Assembly: GCA_014879675.1 (NCBI GenBank)
Contig: JACSRQ010000138.1
Span: forward strand, 1-59,052
Direction: 5' to 3'
Source: Ignavibacteria bacterium
GTDB lineage: Bacteria > Bacteroidota > Ignavibacteria > Tepidaquicellales > OLB5
Length of the DNA stretch: 59,052 bases
In this document: positions 26,130-35,438 of the stretch, piece by piece
How positions within the stretch are numbered: position 1 is the stretch's first letter
Layout: each line of letters starts with the position of its first letter
The notes under the pieces: generated by a model
Told to the model about the DNA's origin: nothing
Seen by the model: the letters and a program-made list of their open reading frames with translations, nothing else
Databases searched by the model: none
Program-made: the position numbers and the translations under genes

Positions 26130-27044
26130 ATGAATATGAATCCCGCGTTAAGAAATTTAGATTCATTACACCCGGCTGTTGATGAAACGGGCGTTAAAGA
26201 AAGAGCCGCGGCAATTGCCGGCAGGAGTGTGAAGAAAGAGAGCAAAGTTGCTGCTATAAAGATGGCAGTTTCTATGATAGACCTCACTACCCTTGAAGGC
26301 AAAGATTCAGCAGGTAAAGTGCATGCAATGTGCCAGAAGGCGAAATTTCCGCTGGAAGGCGCGCCTGAGATCCCCCATGTGGCTGCGGTATGCGTATATC
26401 CAAACCTGATAAGAACAGCTAAGAGTGCTTTGGAAGGCAGCGGGGTAAAGGTTGCATCTGTTGCTACATCATTCCCTTCGGGACAATCACCGATGAAGCT
26501 GAAAGTTGAAGAAGTTCGTAAAGTTGTGCAGATGGGTGCCGATGAGGTTGATATGGTTATCAGCAGGGGAGAGTTCCTAGAAGGTAATTATGACTATACC
26601 TTTAAAGAAGTACAGGCGATCAAAGAAGCATGCGGTGAAGCGCATTTGAAGGTAATACTTGAAACCGGTGAACTTGAAACATTTGATAATGTGCGCAGGG
26701 CCAGTTTAATTTCAATGCTCGCGGGCGCGGATTTCATTAAAACCTCTACCGGTAAAGTTCAGCCGGCGGCAACACTTCCTGTAACTTTGGTTATGCTAGA
26801 AGCGATAAGAGATTTTTATAATGAAACGGGTAAAATAATCGGCATGAAGCCTGCCGGAGGCATTAAAACAACCAAGGATGCGATTTCGTATCTCTGCCTG
26901 GTAAAGGAAACCCTTGGCGATATGTGGCTTACTCCTGACCTTTTCAGAATGGGCGCATCTTCACTGCTCAATGACCTTTTGATGCAGTACAGGAAAGAAC
27001 AATCCGGTGTTTACCAATCTGCTGAATATTTTACCAATGATTAA
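26130..27044 (+). CDS. deoC: deoxyribose-phosphate aldolase
   Basis: A 304-residue class I aldolase that splits 2-deoxyribose-5-phosphate into glyceraldehyde-3-phosphate and acetaldehyde. Key residues (from the ATG at 26130) are D141 in DEVDMVI, the Schiff-base lysine K204 in FIKTSTGK and K240 in GMKPAGGIKT. It has an N-terminal extension of about 40 residues compared with short bacterial enzymes. An in-frame TTG at 26097 is less likely; a second ATG lies at 26136. Its stop overlaps the next gene's ATG by eight bases. Aldehyde dehydrogenase, two genes downstream, would consume the acetaldehyde. Confidence 0.96.
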   Translation: MNMNPALRNLDSLHPAVDETGVKERAAAIAGRSVKKESKVAAIKMAVSMIDLTTLEGKDSAGKVHAMCQKAKFPLEGAPEIPHVAAVCVYPNLIRTAKSALEGSGVKVASVATSFPSGQSPMKLKVEEVRKVVQMGADEVDMVISRGEFLEGNYDYTFKEVQAIKEACGEAHLKVILETGELETFDNVRRASLISMLAGADFIKTSTGKVQPAATLPVTLVMLEAIRDFYNETGKIIGMKPAGGIKTTKDAISYLCLVKETLGDMWLTPDLFRMGASSLLNDLLMQYRKEQSGVYQSAEYFTND

Positions 27045-27822
27045 AAACTTGAAGATTATACCGATATTATTTCTATTGATAAATATTGCAAACCTGTATT
27101 CCCAGGATGACTCAATCAGGAATACATCGATATCGTATTATGATTATACTATAAAAATATCGAGTAATCATAACAGATTTTTCACAGGCAGGCTGGAAGT
27201 TTTGAAGAACGGTAAGAGTGAGTTTAGTATGGATAGCGTTTTTAGTGATTACGTTGAGCACAATATTATTGATATGGATGGAGATGGCAGCAAAGAACTA
27301 TTGCTGATTTTAAGCGAAGGTGCTTCGCCGTATGTATTTAGCAGCATGTATTTGTTTGATGCAAGAAAAGGCGCGAAGCCGCTGTACTTCATCACAAATG
27401 CTTCGCTTGATACAAGCGCCAACAGTCTTCCCGCTATAGGTACATTTGTAAGGATGTCTCCTTCTATAATGGGATTCAGCTATAGCTGGCAAATGGAGTA
27501 TCACAATGGTAAGCTTCGTTACAAGTCGCTTGGTGGAAAAACCGGTTCAAGTTTTGGTCCTGATTACACTGAATTGAGAGCTTCAATGAAGGAGATTTGG
27601 CCCCAAAAGGCAGATTGTGAAGACTATATTTACTCCGTATTTTTTGATTATATTTTTATAACCAGCAGGATATCAGGCGAAATGACCGAAGCCGAAAATT
27701 TCTTCAATAGTGAATACAAGTGTCCGGATAAAGTCAGCAGCCTGATAGCTTTTAAGAAAACCGCAGACGAAACATTCAGCTGGATCAAAGACGAAAAAAA
27801 TTATTTATACTCAGAATATTAA
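27037..27822 (+). CDS. secreted protein with a D-x-D-x-D-G loop, unknown
   Basis: A 261-residue protein from the ATG at 27037, chosen because a clear signal peptide follows (IPILFLLINIANLYSQ). A GTG at 27007 would add ten residues. At residues 79-87 is IDMDGDGSKEL, a calcium-binding loop of the FG-GAP/VCBS type, followed by beta-rich sequence. I recognise no complete family. It overlaps deoC by eight bases and is followed 20 bases later by the 68-aa gene. An exported protein between two cytosolic enzymes is odd and may reflect chance operon packing. Confidence 0.75.
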   Translation: MIKNLKIIPILFLLINIANLYSQDDSIRNTSISYYDYTIKISSNHNRFFTGRLEVLKNGKSEFSMDSVFSDYVEHNIIDMDGDGSKELLLILSEGASPYVFSSMYLFDARKGAKPLYFITNASLDTSANSLPAIGTFVRMSPSIMGFSYSWQMEYHNGKLRYKSLGGKTGSSFGPDYTELRASMKEIWPQKADCEDYIYSVFFDYIFITSRISGEMTEAENFFNSEYKCPDKVSSLIAFKKTADETFSWIKDEKNYLYSEY

Positions 27823-27842
27823 TCAACTAAACAAACAAAACA

Positions 27843-28049
27843 ATGCCAGAAATATCAGAATACAAAGGAAACAAGCTTATTTGCCTTAACCCGGGAGCAA
27901 AATTCACTTTTTCATTCGGACTTGGCAAAGCTAAGATGATACTTGAGAATCTTGATGCAATAAAGACTTTTGTAGAATCAAACGGCGAGAGCTGCGGCGA
28001 AAACAGCGAACCTGCCGGCGGCGAAGGCTCTTCAGCAGAACCTTTTTAA
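27843..28049 (+). CDS. 68-residue protein of unknown function
   Basis: A short acidic protein, MPEISEYKGNKLICLNPGAK and onward, with a compact beta-like N-terminal part, a helix (KAKMILENLDAIKTFVES) and a Gly/Ser/Glu-rich tail ending SSAEPF. It has two cysteines (in LICLNPG and ESCGEN) and no signal peptide. The good spacing to both neighbours (20 and 22 bases), the same strand, and a confident ATG make it a real gene. It sits directly before the aldehyde dehydrogenase gene. No function can be assigned. Confidence 0.7.
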   Translation: MPEISEYKGNKLICLNPGAKFTFSFGLGKAKMILENLDAIKTFVESNGESCGENSEPAGGEGSSAEPF

Positions 28050-28071
28050 ACTATTCTAACTAAAGGTCATT

Positions 28072-29583
28072 ATGACATTCAGGGAAAAAACAAGTGCACC
28101 CGCCGATCGGTCTATAACATCGGGCGGGAGCAGGGGCAATGGTACAGCTAAAAAGGCAGTGTGGGAGTATGCACCTTCCGCGGAATCTACAGAACACATT
28201 CAGTTAAGAGATAGGTATGACCTTTTTATAAATGGGAAATGGGTTAAAACACGGAAGTACTTTCCAACAATTAACCCGGCAACCGAAGAAAAGATCGCTG
28301 AAGCTGCATGGGCATCGAAAGTTGATGTAAACCGTGCAGTACTTGCCGCCGAGAAAGCTTATAATAATGTATGGAGCAAAACCTCACCTAAGGAAAGAGC
28401 TAAATACATTTTTCGTATTGCGAGGATCATGCAGGAAAAGGCGAGGGAATTTGCGGTCATAGAAACCATGGATGGAGGCAAACCCATCAAGGAATCAAAA
28501 TCGGTTGATGTTCCGCTTGCACTTGCACACTTTTTCTATTATGCCGGCTGGGCAGATAAGCTTAAGTACGCATTCCCTAATCAGCAGTTCTCATCAATCG
28601 GTGTTGTTGGACAAATAATCCCGTGGAATTTTCCGCTGCTAATGGCGGCATGGAAAATTGCGCCGGCTCTTGCATGCGGGAATACCGTGGTTATTAAATC
28701 CGCTGAAACTACACCGCTAACCCTGTACAAGCTTGCAGAAGTTTTCCAGGAAGCCGGGCTGCCGGATGGGGTTGTGAATATCTTAAGCGGGGCAGGGGAT
28801 ACAGGTGCTGCGATTGTGAACCATCCGAAGGTGAAAAAAATAGCGTTTACCGGCTCCACAGAAGTAGGAAAGCTCATAATGCGGTCAGTTGCCGGAACTT
28901 CAAAGAAACTTACGATGGAACTTGGCGGCAAAGCTGCGAATATCATAATGGAAGATGCGCCTATTGACCAGGCAATTGAAGGAATAATAAACGGCATCTA
29001 CTTCAACCAGGGCCATGTTTGCTGTGCAGGCTCAAGATTGTTTGTACAGGAAAGCATAAAACAGATTGTAGTAAAGAAACTAAAACACAGGCTTAAGAGT
29101 TTAAGAGTTGGGGACCCTCTTGATAAAAACACAGATGTTGGCGCTATCAACTCCAAAATGCAGCTTAAGAAGATTACTGAACTTGTAAATTCGGGAGTAG
29201 ATGAAGGCTGTACACTATACCAGCCGGAGTGCAGACTGCCTGATAAAGGATTTTGGTTTAAGCCTTCATTTTTTACGAATGTTGCTCAATCAAACCGTAT
29301 CGCACAGGAAGAGATATTCGGACCGGTGCTTTCGGTGTTAACTTTCAGGACTCCCAAGGAAGCCATAGAAAAAGCTAATAATACTCAGTATGGACTTTCG
29401 GCAGGAATATGGACTGATAAAGGCTCCAAGATATTCAAAATGGTTGGAGCAATTAAAGCAGGTGTAGTATGGTCAAACACCTACAATAAGTTTAATCCCG
29501 CGTCGCCTTTTGGCGGCTATAAAGAAAGCGGCTTCGGCAGGGAAGGCGGTTTACAGGGCTTAAAGGAATATTTAAATTTTTAG
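28072..29583 (+). CDS. NAD(P)-dependent aldehyde dehydrogenase
   Basis: A 503-residue ALDH-superfamily enzyme that oxidises aldehydes to acids. The active site is complete: N186 in PWNFP, general base E283 in MELGGK and nucleophile C317 in GHVCCAGSR; the cofactor motif GSTEVG is at 261-266. Residues 1-45 form an extra, probably flexible N-terminus. Placement in the deoC run makes acetaldehyde from deoxyribose catabolism a likely substrate (inference). A related protein that lacks the catalytic half is encoded at 35793-36674. Confidence 0.96.
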   Translation: MTFREKTSAPADRSITSGGSRGNGTAKKAVWEYAPSAESTEHIQLRDRYDLFINGKWVKTRKYFPTINPATEEKIAEAAWASKVDVNRAVLAAEKAYNNVWSKTSPKERAKYIFRIARIMQEKAREFAVIETMDGGKPIKESKSVDVPLALAHFFYYAGWADKLKYAFPNQQFSSIGVVGQIIPWNFPLLMAAWKIAPALACGNTVVIKSAETTPLTLYKLAEVFQEAGLPDGVVNILSGAGDTGAAIVNHPKVKKIAFTGSTEVGKLIMRSVAGTSKKLTMELGGKAANIIMEDAPIDQAIEGIINGIYFNQGHVCCAGSRLFVQESIKQIVVKKLKHRLKSLRVGDPLDKNTDVGAINSKMQLKKITELVNSGVDEGCTLYQPECRLPDKGFWFKPSFFTNVAQSNRIAQEEIFGPVLSVLTFRTPKEAIEKANNTQYGLSAGIWTDKGSKIFKMVGAIKAGVVWSNTYNKFNPASPFGGYKESGFGREGGLQGLKEYLNF

Positions 29584-29598
29584 AAATTAAGTTCATAA

Positions 29599-30951
29599 AT
29601 GAAAATTAAACTATTAGCGGTTTTTTTTCTACTGTTTTTAGCCGTTCAGAATTCTTATACATACGATTCCACCAGGGTTACATTTGACGAGGCTATGGAT
29701 GCGCTTGATGCTGAAAGCTATGAAGAAGCCGTTCAGCTTTTCGATAGCTATCTCAGAATAGCAACCGGTCATGATGAAGGATATTACCAGAGGGGCAATG
29801 CTTATTATGCCCTGGAGAAGTATGATAAAGCTTTGACTGACTATACCCGTGCTTTCGAAATGGGTTATAAAAAGGACGAAGTTATGTTCTTCAGGATGGG
29901 CAGAATATATGAAGAAAGCAAAGATTACCTTACCGCAATTAACTACTTCAACCAGGCGATCGAAATTGATAAGAAGTATACACAGGCATACGTTGAGCTG
30001 GGCAGACTTTATATGTACACTGATGAACTCACAAAAGCCAGGCAGAACTTTGAGAAAGCACTTCAGCTAGATCCCAATGACGCAGACGCAAATTTCGCGC
30101 TCGGTGAAATGTCGTTTAATTCTGGTAACACTGCCGATGCGATCGACTATTTTGAAAAGGCAGTTAAGCTTGATTCGACAAATACCATGTATTTTTACCA
30201 GCTCGGTTTATCTTACGCAAGCATTAAAGATTCGGTTAATACAATAAAGAGTTTTGACAAGTCTCTGAAAATAGATCCATCCTTCGGGTTAGCGTATTAC
30301 GGGCTCGCCATGCTTTATAAAAATAACAGAAATTATCCCAAAGCCATAGAAAACTATACAAAGGCAATCAATTCCAAAGGAACCGGATTGATGCCGTATT
30401 TTTTATACACTGAAAGGGGAATAGCATACCGCGATGCCGGCGAGACTGAGCAAGCATTGCAGGACTTTGCTTTTGCCATCAAACTAAATGTTAATGATAC
30501 TGATTCTTACCTTGAACGTGGAAAGATCTTGCTTGCAAGAGGTAACGATACCGCTGCCTTTGAGGATTTTAATAAAGTGATCCAGCTTGATGACAAAAAT
30601 GGCCAGGCTTATGCGTACCGCGGCAACATATATTTGAACAGGCTGTTGTATGACCTTGCTGAAGGCGATTTGCGTAAAGCAGTAACTTATGTGCCGGATG
30701 ATACGCTTGTATTATATTCATTGGGTAATATTTTATATCAAAAAGATGATTTTATGGGCGCACTTTCTTATTATGATAAAGCGCTTAAGATAAATCCAAA
30801 ATACAGCGCAGTTTTTGAGAACCGTGGTATATGTTATTACAATCTTGGATTTTATAAATTGGCGGCTGCAGATTTTGAAGCTGCGATGAAGTATAACCCA
30901 TCATTGACCGAAAAATTAAAACCGCTTTATTATGATGCAAAATCGCGCTAA
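29599..30951 (+). CDS. exported TPR-repeat protein
   Basis: A 450-residue protein with a signal peptide (KLLAVFFLLFLAVQNSYT) followed by about eleven TPR units of 34 residues, for example EGYYQRGNAYYALEKYDKAL, AYVELGRLYMYTDELTKARQ and VFENRGICYYNLGFYKLAAA. It fills almost the entire chain and would form a superhelical binding surface in the periplasm. No catalytic domain. It begins 15 bases after the ALDH stop, and a strong hairpin terminator lies just downstream (30977-31020), so it is the last gene of the deoC run. The partner is unknown. Confidence 0.9.
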   Translation: MKIKLLAVFFLLFLAVQNSYTYDSTRVTFDEAMDALDAESYEEAVQLFDSYLRIATGHDEGYYQRGNAYYALEKYDKALTDYTRAFEMGYKKDEVMFFRMGRIYEESKDYLTAINYFNQAIEIDKKYTQAYVELGRLYMYTDELTKARQNFEKALQLDPNDADANFALGEMSFNSGNTADAIDYFEKAVKLDSTNTMYFYQLGLSYASIKDSVNTIKSFDKSLKIDPSFGLAYYGLAMLYKNNRNYPKAIENYTKAINSKGTGLMPYFLYTERGIAYRDAGETEQALQDFAFAIKLNVNDTDSYLERGKILLARGNDTAAFEDFNKVIQLDDKNGQAYAYRGNIYLNRLLYDLAEGDLRKAVTYVPDDTLVLYSLGNILYQKDDFMGALSYYDKALKINPKYSAVFENRGICYYNLGFYKLAAADFEAAMKYNPSLTEKLKPLYYDAKSR

Positions 30952-30976
30952 ATAGCTTTTTTGACGCTCTAGAAAC

Positions 30977-31020
30977 AAAAACAGCATATTTCATCATTTC
31001 TGAAATATGCTGTTTTTCGA
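30977..31020 (+). terminator. strong intrinsic terminator
   Basis: A perfect 17-bp stem: AAAAACAGCATATTTCA (30977-30993) pairs with TGAAATATGCTGTTTTT (31001-31017) around a seven-base loop. Its A/T flanks let it work in both directions. It closes the deoC-ALDH-TPR run. Confidence 0.9.
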
Positions 31021-31168
31021 TGATTTCCCTGCATATTTTTCTTTATTAAATTTGTGCATATTGTGTGATAAGATTTTGTTTTTCAGAACTATCTCGTCAT
31101 AAAAATCCGCCATTTATAGTTTTTTTACCAGGCTATTGATCCGGAAATTTGAATTTAAGAATGAAACG

Positions 31169-34100
31169 ATGAAGCGTACACTGGGAAAAAAATACCTGAA
31201 TACCGGATTTGTAATTGGCCTGCTCATTTTGGTTTCCGTAAATGTGGTTATATACCTTAATATAAGCTTTCATTTTGAAGATGAGAAAGTTATTACGAAA
31301 TCTCTCAGGATCATCCAGGCTTCCGAACAATTATATTCAAATATAATTGAAGCCGAAACAAACCGCCGCGGATACCTGATCACCAGCAACGATGAATTCC
31401 TTAAATCCTATTACCCTTCCATGAATTCTATTGATTCCTCATTTACCGTATTGAACAACCTGTTAACATCCCCATCAGAAAAAAGAAACATCGATTCACT
31501 TCAGATGCTGATATTCAACAGGAAAGACCTGCTGCAGGAGTCGCTGGAACTTCAGGAAAAAAGATCCCGTGACATGAAGACACAGATAGAACTGACTGAA
31601 CGAGGGAAGCAAACACTTGACAGGATAAAAGTACTGATCTTAAAAATTCAGCAGGAAGAAACGGAAATTTTGAACAATCGCCTTTTTGAAGCCAGCAGAA
31701 GTTCCAGCTACACTCTTACTAATCTGGTGATTGGAAATGTAATAGCTTTTACGCTCATGATAATTGCCATTGTACTGCTTAACCGCAGTATCAACAGGAG
31801 ACGCGAAACAGAGCAGAAGCTCGAGGATAACAGGAACTGGTTGGCAACAACCCTTGAGAGTATTGGCGATGCAGTAATAGTCACAAGCAAGATCGGCGAA
31901 ATTCTGTTTATGAACAGGGTTGCAGAAAAATTAACAGGCTGGCAAAGCGCAGATGCGACCGGCCTTCTGCTTGATCATATCTTCAGAATATACAATGAAG
32001 ATACCGGCGAGAAGATCGAAGACCCGGTAGCGAAAGTTTTGCGGGAAGGCGAAATCTTTAAACTCAACGAACACACCGTACTTTATACCAAGGATGGCAG
32101 CAGTATCCAAATCGATGACAGCGCTGCACCGATAATAAATGAAAAAGGCGAAATAATTGGTGTAGTACTGGTGTTCAGGAATATCTCAGAAAGGCGTTTG
32201 GCGGAAAGAGAACTGCTGAACAGCAAAAAATTCATTCAAAGAATTGCAGACTCTACTCCCAGCATCCTGTATATCTATGACCTGACCGGTCCTAAAATTA
32301 CATATACCAATTATAAAATAGAAACAATACTTGGCTACTCTCCGGCTGAAGTAATGAAACATGGCCAGAAGTTCTTTGAGAACTATATCCACCCGGATGA
32401 TTTGATAAAGCTTAAAAACACATACCAGAAATATTCCGGTGCTAAAGATGAGGAGATAATTAATTCTGAATACAGGATCAGGAATTCATCCGGCCAGTGG
32501 CGATGGTTCAGAAGCCATGATGTAGTATTTGCACGGGATGAAAAGAACCGCGTTACTGAAATACTTGGCTCGGCTTTTGATATAACAGAGAGGAAACTTC
32601 TTGAAGAAGAGCTTAAAAAATACAGCGGCCACCTTGAAGAGCTGGTTGACATGAGAACTACCGAGCTGCAGAGAACAAATCTCAAGCTAAAGGGCGAGAT
32701 AAATGAGAGGGCAAGGGCTGAAAGGAATATTATAGATGCTGAAGAGAAGTTCCGCAGTCTGGTTGAAAATGCGCTCATCGGGATATATATATTGCAGGAT
32801 GGCCAGTACAGGTATGTTAATCCCCGTTACGAAGAGATCTTCGGCTACGGCAAAGGGGAAATGTCTAAGATAGATATTTGGAGCGTTGTAAACGCGGATG
32901 ACTTACAAAAGGTGAAAGAGAATATCCGCAAACGGATGGATAATGAAGTAGCAAGCATTCAATACACATACCGGGCTGTAAAAAAAGATGGGGCTTTGAT
33001 CGATGTTGAAGTCCGCGGTTCAAAAATGATTTATAACGGCAAGGTTGCGATCATAGGAACCCTGCAGGATATAACCGAAAGGCTGAAAGCTGAAGAAGAA
33101 TTACGCAGTTCCAGGCAGAAGCTGCTGATACATGTAGAACGCACTCCGCTTGCAGTTATTGAATGGGATCTGAATTTCTGCGTTAGCGAATGGAATGCAG
33201 CAGCACAGAGGATATTCGGCTATAGCAGGGAAGAAATATTAAGCAGCAGTGCGAATGTTTTGGTACCTGAATCGTCGCATGCTGATGTTGCTAAGCTCTG
33301 GATGGAGCTGAAGAATAAATCAGGCGGCGAGCGCAGCACAAATGAAAATATCACCAAAGATGGCAGAAAGATACTGTGTGAATGGTATAACACTCCATTG
33401 ATTGATGAATCCGGCAGGGTGATAGGCGTAGCATCGCTGGTTGAAGATATAACCGAAAGAGTAAAAGCCGAAAAAGAGCTCAATAATCAAAAAGAATTCC
33501 TTAGGGCGGTGATCGATACCGATCCAAACTTTGTGTTTGCAAAAGACTGGGACGGGCGGTTTACACTGGTAAACAAAGCAGTTGCTGATAATTACAACAC
33601 ATCCAAAGAAGGTCTTATCGGGAAAACGGATTCTGATTTTAATGCAAGTGCTGAAGAGGTTGAACACTTTCTCAGGGATGACAGGGAAGTAATCTCTACA
33701 GGAAAAACCAAGTTTGTTCCGGAAGAAATGGTTACTAACTCTGAAACCGGTGAAACCAGGTGGTACCAAACAATCAAAGTTCCGCTAAAGGCAGTTGACG
33801 GCTCTTACCAGGTGCTGGGAGTTGCCGCAGATATTACAGCAAGAAAGCTTGCAGAAGAGATCACTAAAAAATCATTAAAGGAAAAAGAGCTGCTTCTGAA
33901 AGAAATACACCACAGGGTAAAAAACAATTTGCAGATAATTGTAAGCCTGCTGAAACTGCAGTCACGTTTTGTATATGATAAGCGGGATCTTGATATTTTC
34001 AACAAGAGCAGGTCCAGGGTTGAAACCATGTCTTTAATTCACGAGAAGTTATACAAATCTACCGATATATCACAGATAGATATTGGCAACTACCTGAGAG

Positions 34101-34501
34101 ATCTTGTTAGCCATTTGTTAAAAGCATATAATGTTAATACCAGCGAGATCGAGTTTTCAATAACATCCGAAAATATATTACTGACCATAGATACATCAAT
34201 ACCTTGCGGACTAATAGTAAACGAACTTATAAATAACATCCTTAAACATGCTTTCCCGCAAGGTCATAAAGGAAAGATATTTATTGATATTAAAAAATGC
34301 GGTGAGAAGATATTGCTTACCGTTTCAGATAATGGTGTAGGTATGCCAGAAAATTTTGAGCCTGATAACAGCGATTCGCTCGGAATGCAGCTTATAGAAA
34401 CCCTGGTAAAACAGCTTGAAGGTGCTGTGACTATGGATAATACAAATGGTACTGCATTTAAAATAGAATTTGAAGAAATTAGATACAAAGAAAGGATATG
34501 A
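31169..34501 (+). CDS. CHASE3/multi-PAS sensor histidine kinase (HisKA_2 type)
   Basis: A 1110-residue membrane sensor. From the ATG at 31169 (a TTG 33 bases earlier is less likely): TM1 at about 12-34, a CHASE3-like periplasmic domain to about 180 with EAETNRRGYLITSND, TM2 at about 187-205, then five PAS domains (about 220-340, 353-480, 525-640, 650-765, 775-895). The C-terminus has a HisKA_2 dimerisation helix with H915 (KEIHHRVKNNLQ) and an ATPase domain with NELINN and SDNGVGMPE. No response regulator lies next to it, so it is an orphan in this window. The DUF4476 gene follows after nine bases. Confidence 0.95.
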   Translation: MKRTLGKKYLNTGFVIGLLILVSVNVVIYLNISFHFEDEKVITKSLRIIQASEQLYSNIIEAETNRRGYLITSNDEFLKSYYPSMNSIDSSFTVLNNLLTSPSEKRNIDSLQMLIFNRKDLLQESLELQEKRSRDMKTQIELTERGKQTLDRIKVLILKIQQEETEILNNRLFEASRSSSYTLTNLVIGNVIAFTLMIIAIVLLNRSINRRRETEQKLEDNRNWLATTLESIGDAVIVTSKIGEILFMNRVAEKLTGWQSADATGLLLDHIFRIYNEDTGEKIEDPVAKVLREGEIFKLNEHTVLYTKDGSSIQIDDSAAPIINEKGEIIGVVLVFRNISERRLAERELLNSKKFIQRIADSTPSILYIYDLTGPKITYTNYKIETILGYSPAEVMKHGQKFFENYIHPDDLIKLKNTYQKYSGAKDEEIINSEYRIRNSSGQWRWFRSHDVVFARDEKNRVTEILGSAFDITERKLLEEELKKYSGHLEELVDMRTTELQRTNLKLKGEINERARAERNIIDAEEKFRSLVENALIGIYILQDGQYRYVNPRYEEIFGYGKGEMSKIDIWSVVNADDLQKVKENIRKRMDNEVASIQYTYRAVKKDGALIDVEVRGSKMIYNGKVAIIGTLQDITERLKAEEELRSSRQKLLIHVERTPLAVIEWDLNFCVSEWNAAAQRIFGYSREEILSSSANVLVPESSHADVAKLWMELKNKSGGERSTNENITKDGRKILCEWYNTPLIDESGRVIGVASLVEDITERVKAEKELNNQKEFLRAVIDTDPNFVFAKDWDGRFTLVNKAVADNYNTSKEGLIGKTDSDFNASAEEVEHFLRDDREVISTGKTKFVPEEMVTNSETGETRWYQTIKVPLKAVDGSYQVLGVAADITARKLAEEITKKSLKEKELLLKEIHHRVKNNLQIIVSLLKLQSRFVYDKRDLDIFNKSRSRVETMSLIHEKLYKSTDISQIDIGNYLRDLVSHLLKAYNVNTSEIEFSITSENILLTIDTSIPCGLIVNELINNILKHAFPQGHKGKIFIDIKKCGEKILLTVSDNGVGMPENFEPDNSDSLGMQLIETLVKQLEGAVTMDNTNGTAFKIEFEEIRYKERI

Positions 34502-34510
34502 CCAATTTTT

Positions 34511-35233
34511 ATGAGAATTAAAATACTCTCAGTTTTGGCAATAATTATCGTTTTTGCAGTTTCATCCTATTCCCAGGGATCTTATTTGCAGGTCTCGTTA
34601 TACGATGACGGCGAGTTTACAGTAACTTTGGATAACATTACTCTCGGCAGCGGAAATTATGCCGAGTTTGATAACCTGCCGGCCGGTGAACACAGCTTGA
34701 AGGTTATTAAGTTGTTGGATAACGATGCAACTGAAATCGCATTTGACGGTAAGATCAAAATTCCTTCAGGTTCAGACCTGTATGCGGTGATTGATGAATA
34801 CAATACATTCACAATATACAAGAAGAAAAAGTACGGTTTCAACAGGTATGTACCCACTGGCGATCAGAGCAGGAAATGCGGTGATGACGGCACAAAGAGC
34901 AATAAGAATAACGAACCTACCTCAAACAGCGGCGAGTGCAAGTTCAAGGTTATGAAGAAAGATGATTACAAAGATCTTAAGAGCAGCATTAATAACCGTA
35001 ACTTTGAATCCTCCAATACTGCCACGCTCAAAACTGCAATTGATAATAATTACTTCACTTCAGACCAGGTAGTAGAACTTTTAAGGTATTTTACATTTGA
35101 AGATTCAAAACTCGAAATAGCGAAGTACATTTACAAAAAAGTTTGTGACCCCGGTAATTTTTTCAAAGTTTATGATGTATTTGATTTTGATTCCAGCGTT
35201 CAGGAATTAAAGAATTACATTTCAGGAAAATAA
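34511..35233 (+). CDS. secreted DUF4476-domain protein
   Basis: A 240-residue exported protein with signal peptide MRIKILSVLAIIIVFAVSSY. Residues about 25-95 form a beta-sandwich-like region (GEFTVTLDNITLGSGNYAEF). A polar linker follows, and the C-terminal 90 residues match DUF4476, with FESSNTATLKTAIDNNYFTS, VVELLRYFTFEDSKLEIAKY and a final FDFDSSVQELKNYI. The domain is common in Bacteroidota secreted proteins with no known role. It starts nine bases after the sensor kinase stop, so the two are probably cotranscribed. Confidence 0.86.
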   Translation: MRIKILSVLAIIIVFAVSSYSQGSYLQVSLYDDGEFTVTLDNITLGSGNYAEFDNLPAGEHSLKVIKLLDNDATEIAFDGKIKIPSGSDLYAVIDEYNTFTIYKKKKYGFNRYVPTGDQSRKCGDDGTKSNKNNEPTSNSGECKFKVMKKDDYKDLKSSINNRNFESSNTATLKTAIDNNYFTSDQVVELLRYFTFEDSKLEIAKYIYKKVCDPGNFFKVYDVFDFDSSVQELKNYISGK

Positions 35234-35248
35234 TTATTAAATTGCGGT

Positions 35249-35377
35249 ATGAAAAACGAAAATGATGTAAATTATCCAAGCACCGGAGCAAGCACGGGTT
35301 TTGCTGTGGGATTCCTTATATTCTATGTAGTAGTAGTCTTCATAGTATTGGGTGTCTTTTTCAAAATACCGTTCTAA
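35249..35377 (+). CDS. 42-residue single-pass membrane peptide
   Basis: A short ORF with the ATG at 35249 and TAA at 35375-35377. The first 17 residues (MKNENDVNYPSTGASTG) are polar, followed by one hydrophobic helix (FAVGFLIFYVVVVFIVLGVF) and the end KIPF. It sits 15 bases after the DUF4476 stop and on the same strand. Composition and spacing argue for a real small protein that gene callers would miss; a chance ORF cannot be excluded. Confidence 0.55.
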   Translation: MKNENDVNYPSTGASTGFAVGFLIFYVVVVFIVLGVFFKIPF

Positions 35378-35438
35378 AAGGGGCTTAAATTTTATTAATT
35401 CACAGGTTTAGTTGACTTAACTAAACCTTTATTTTTAT

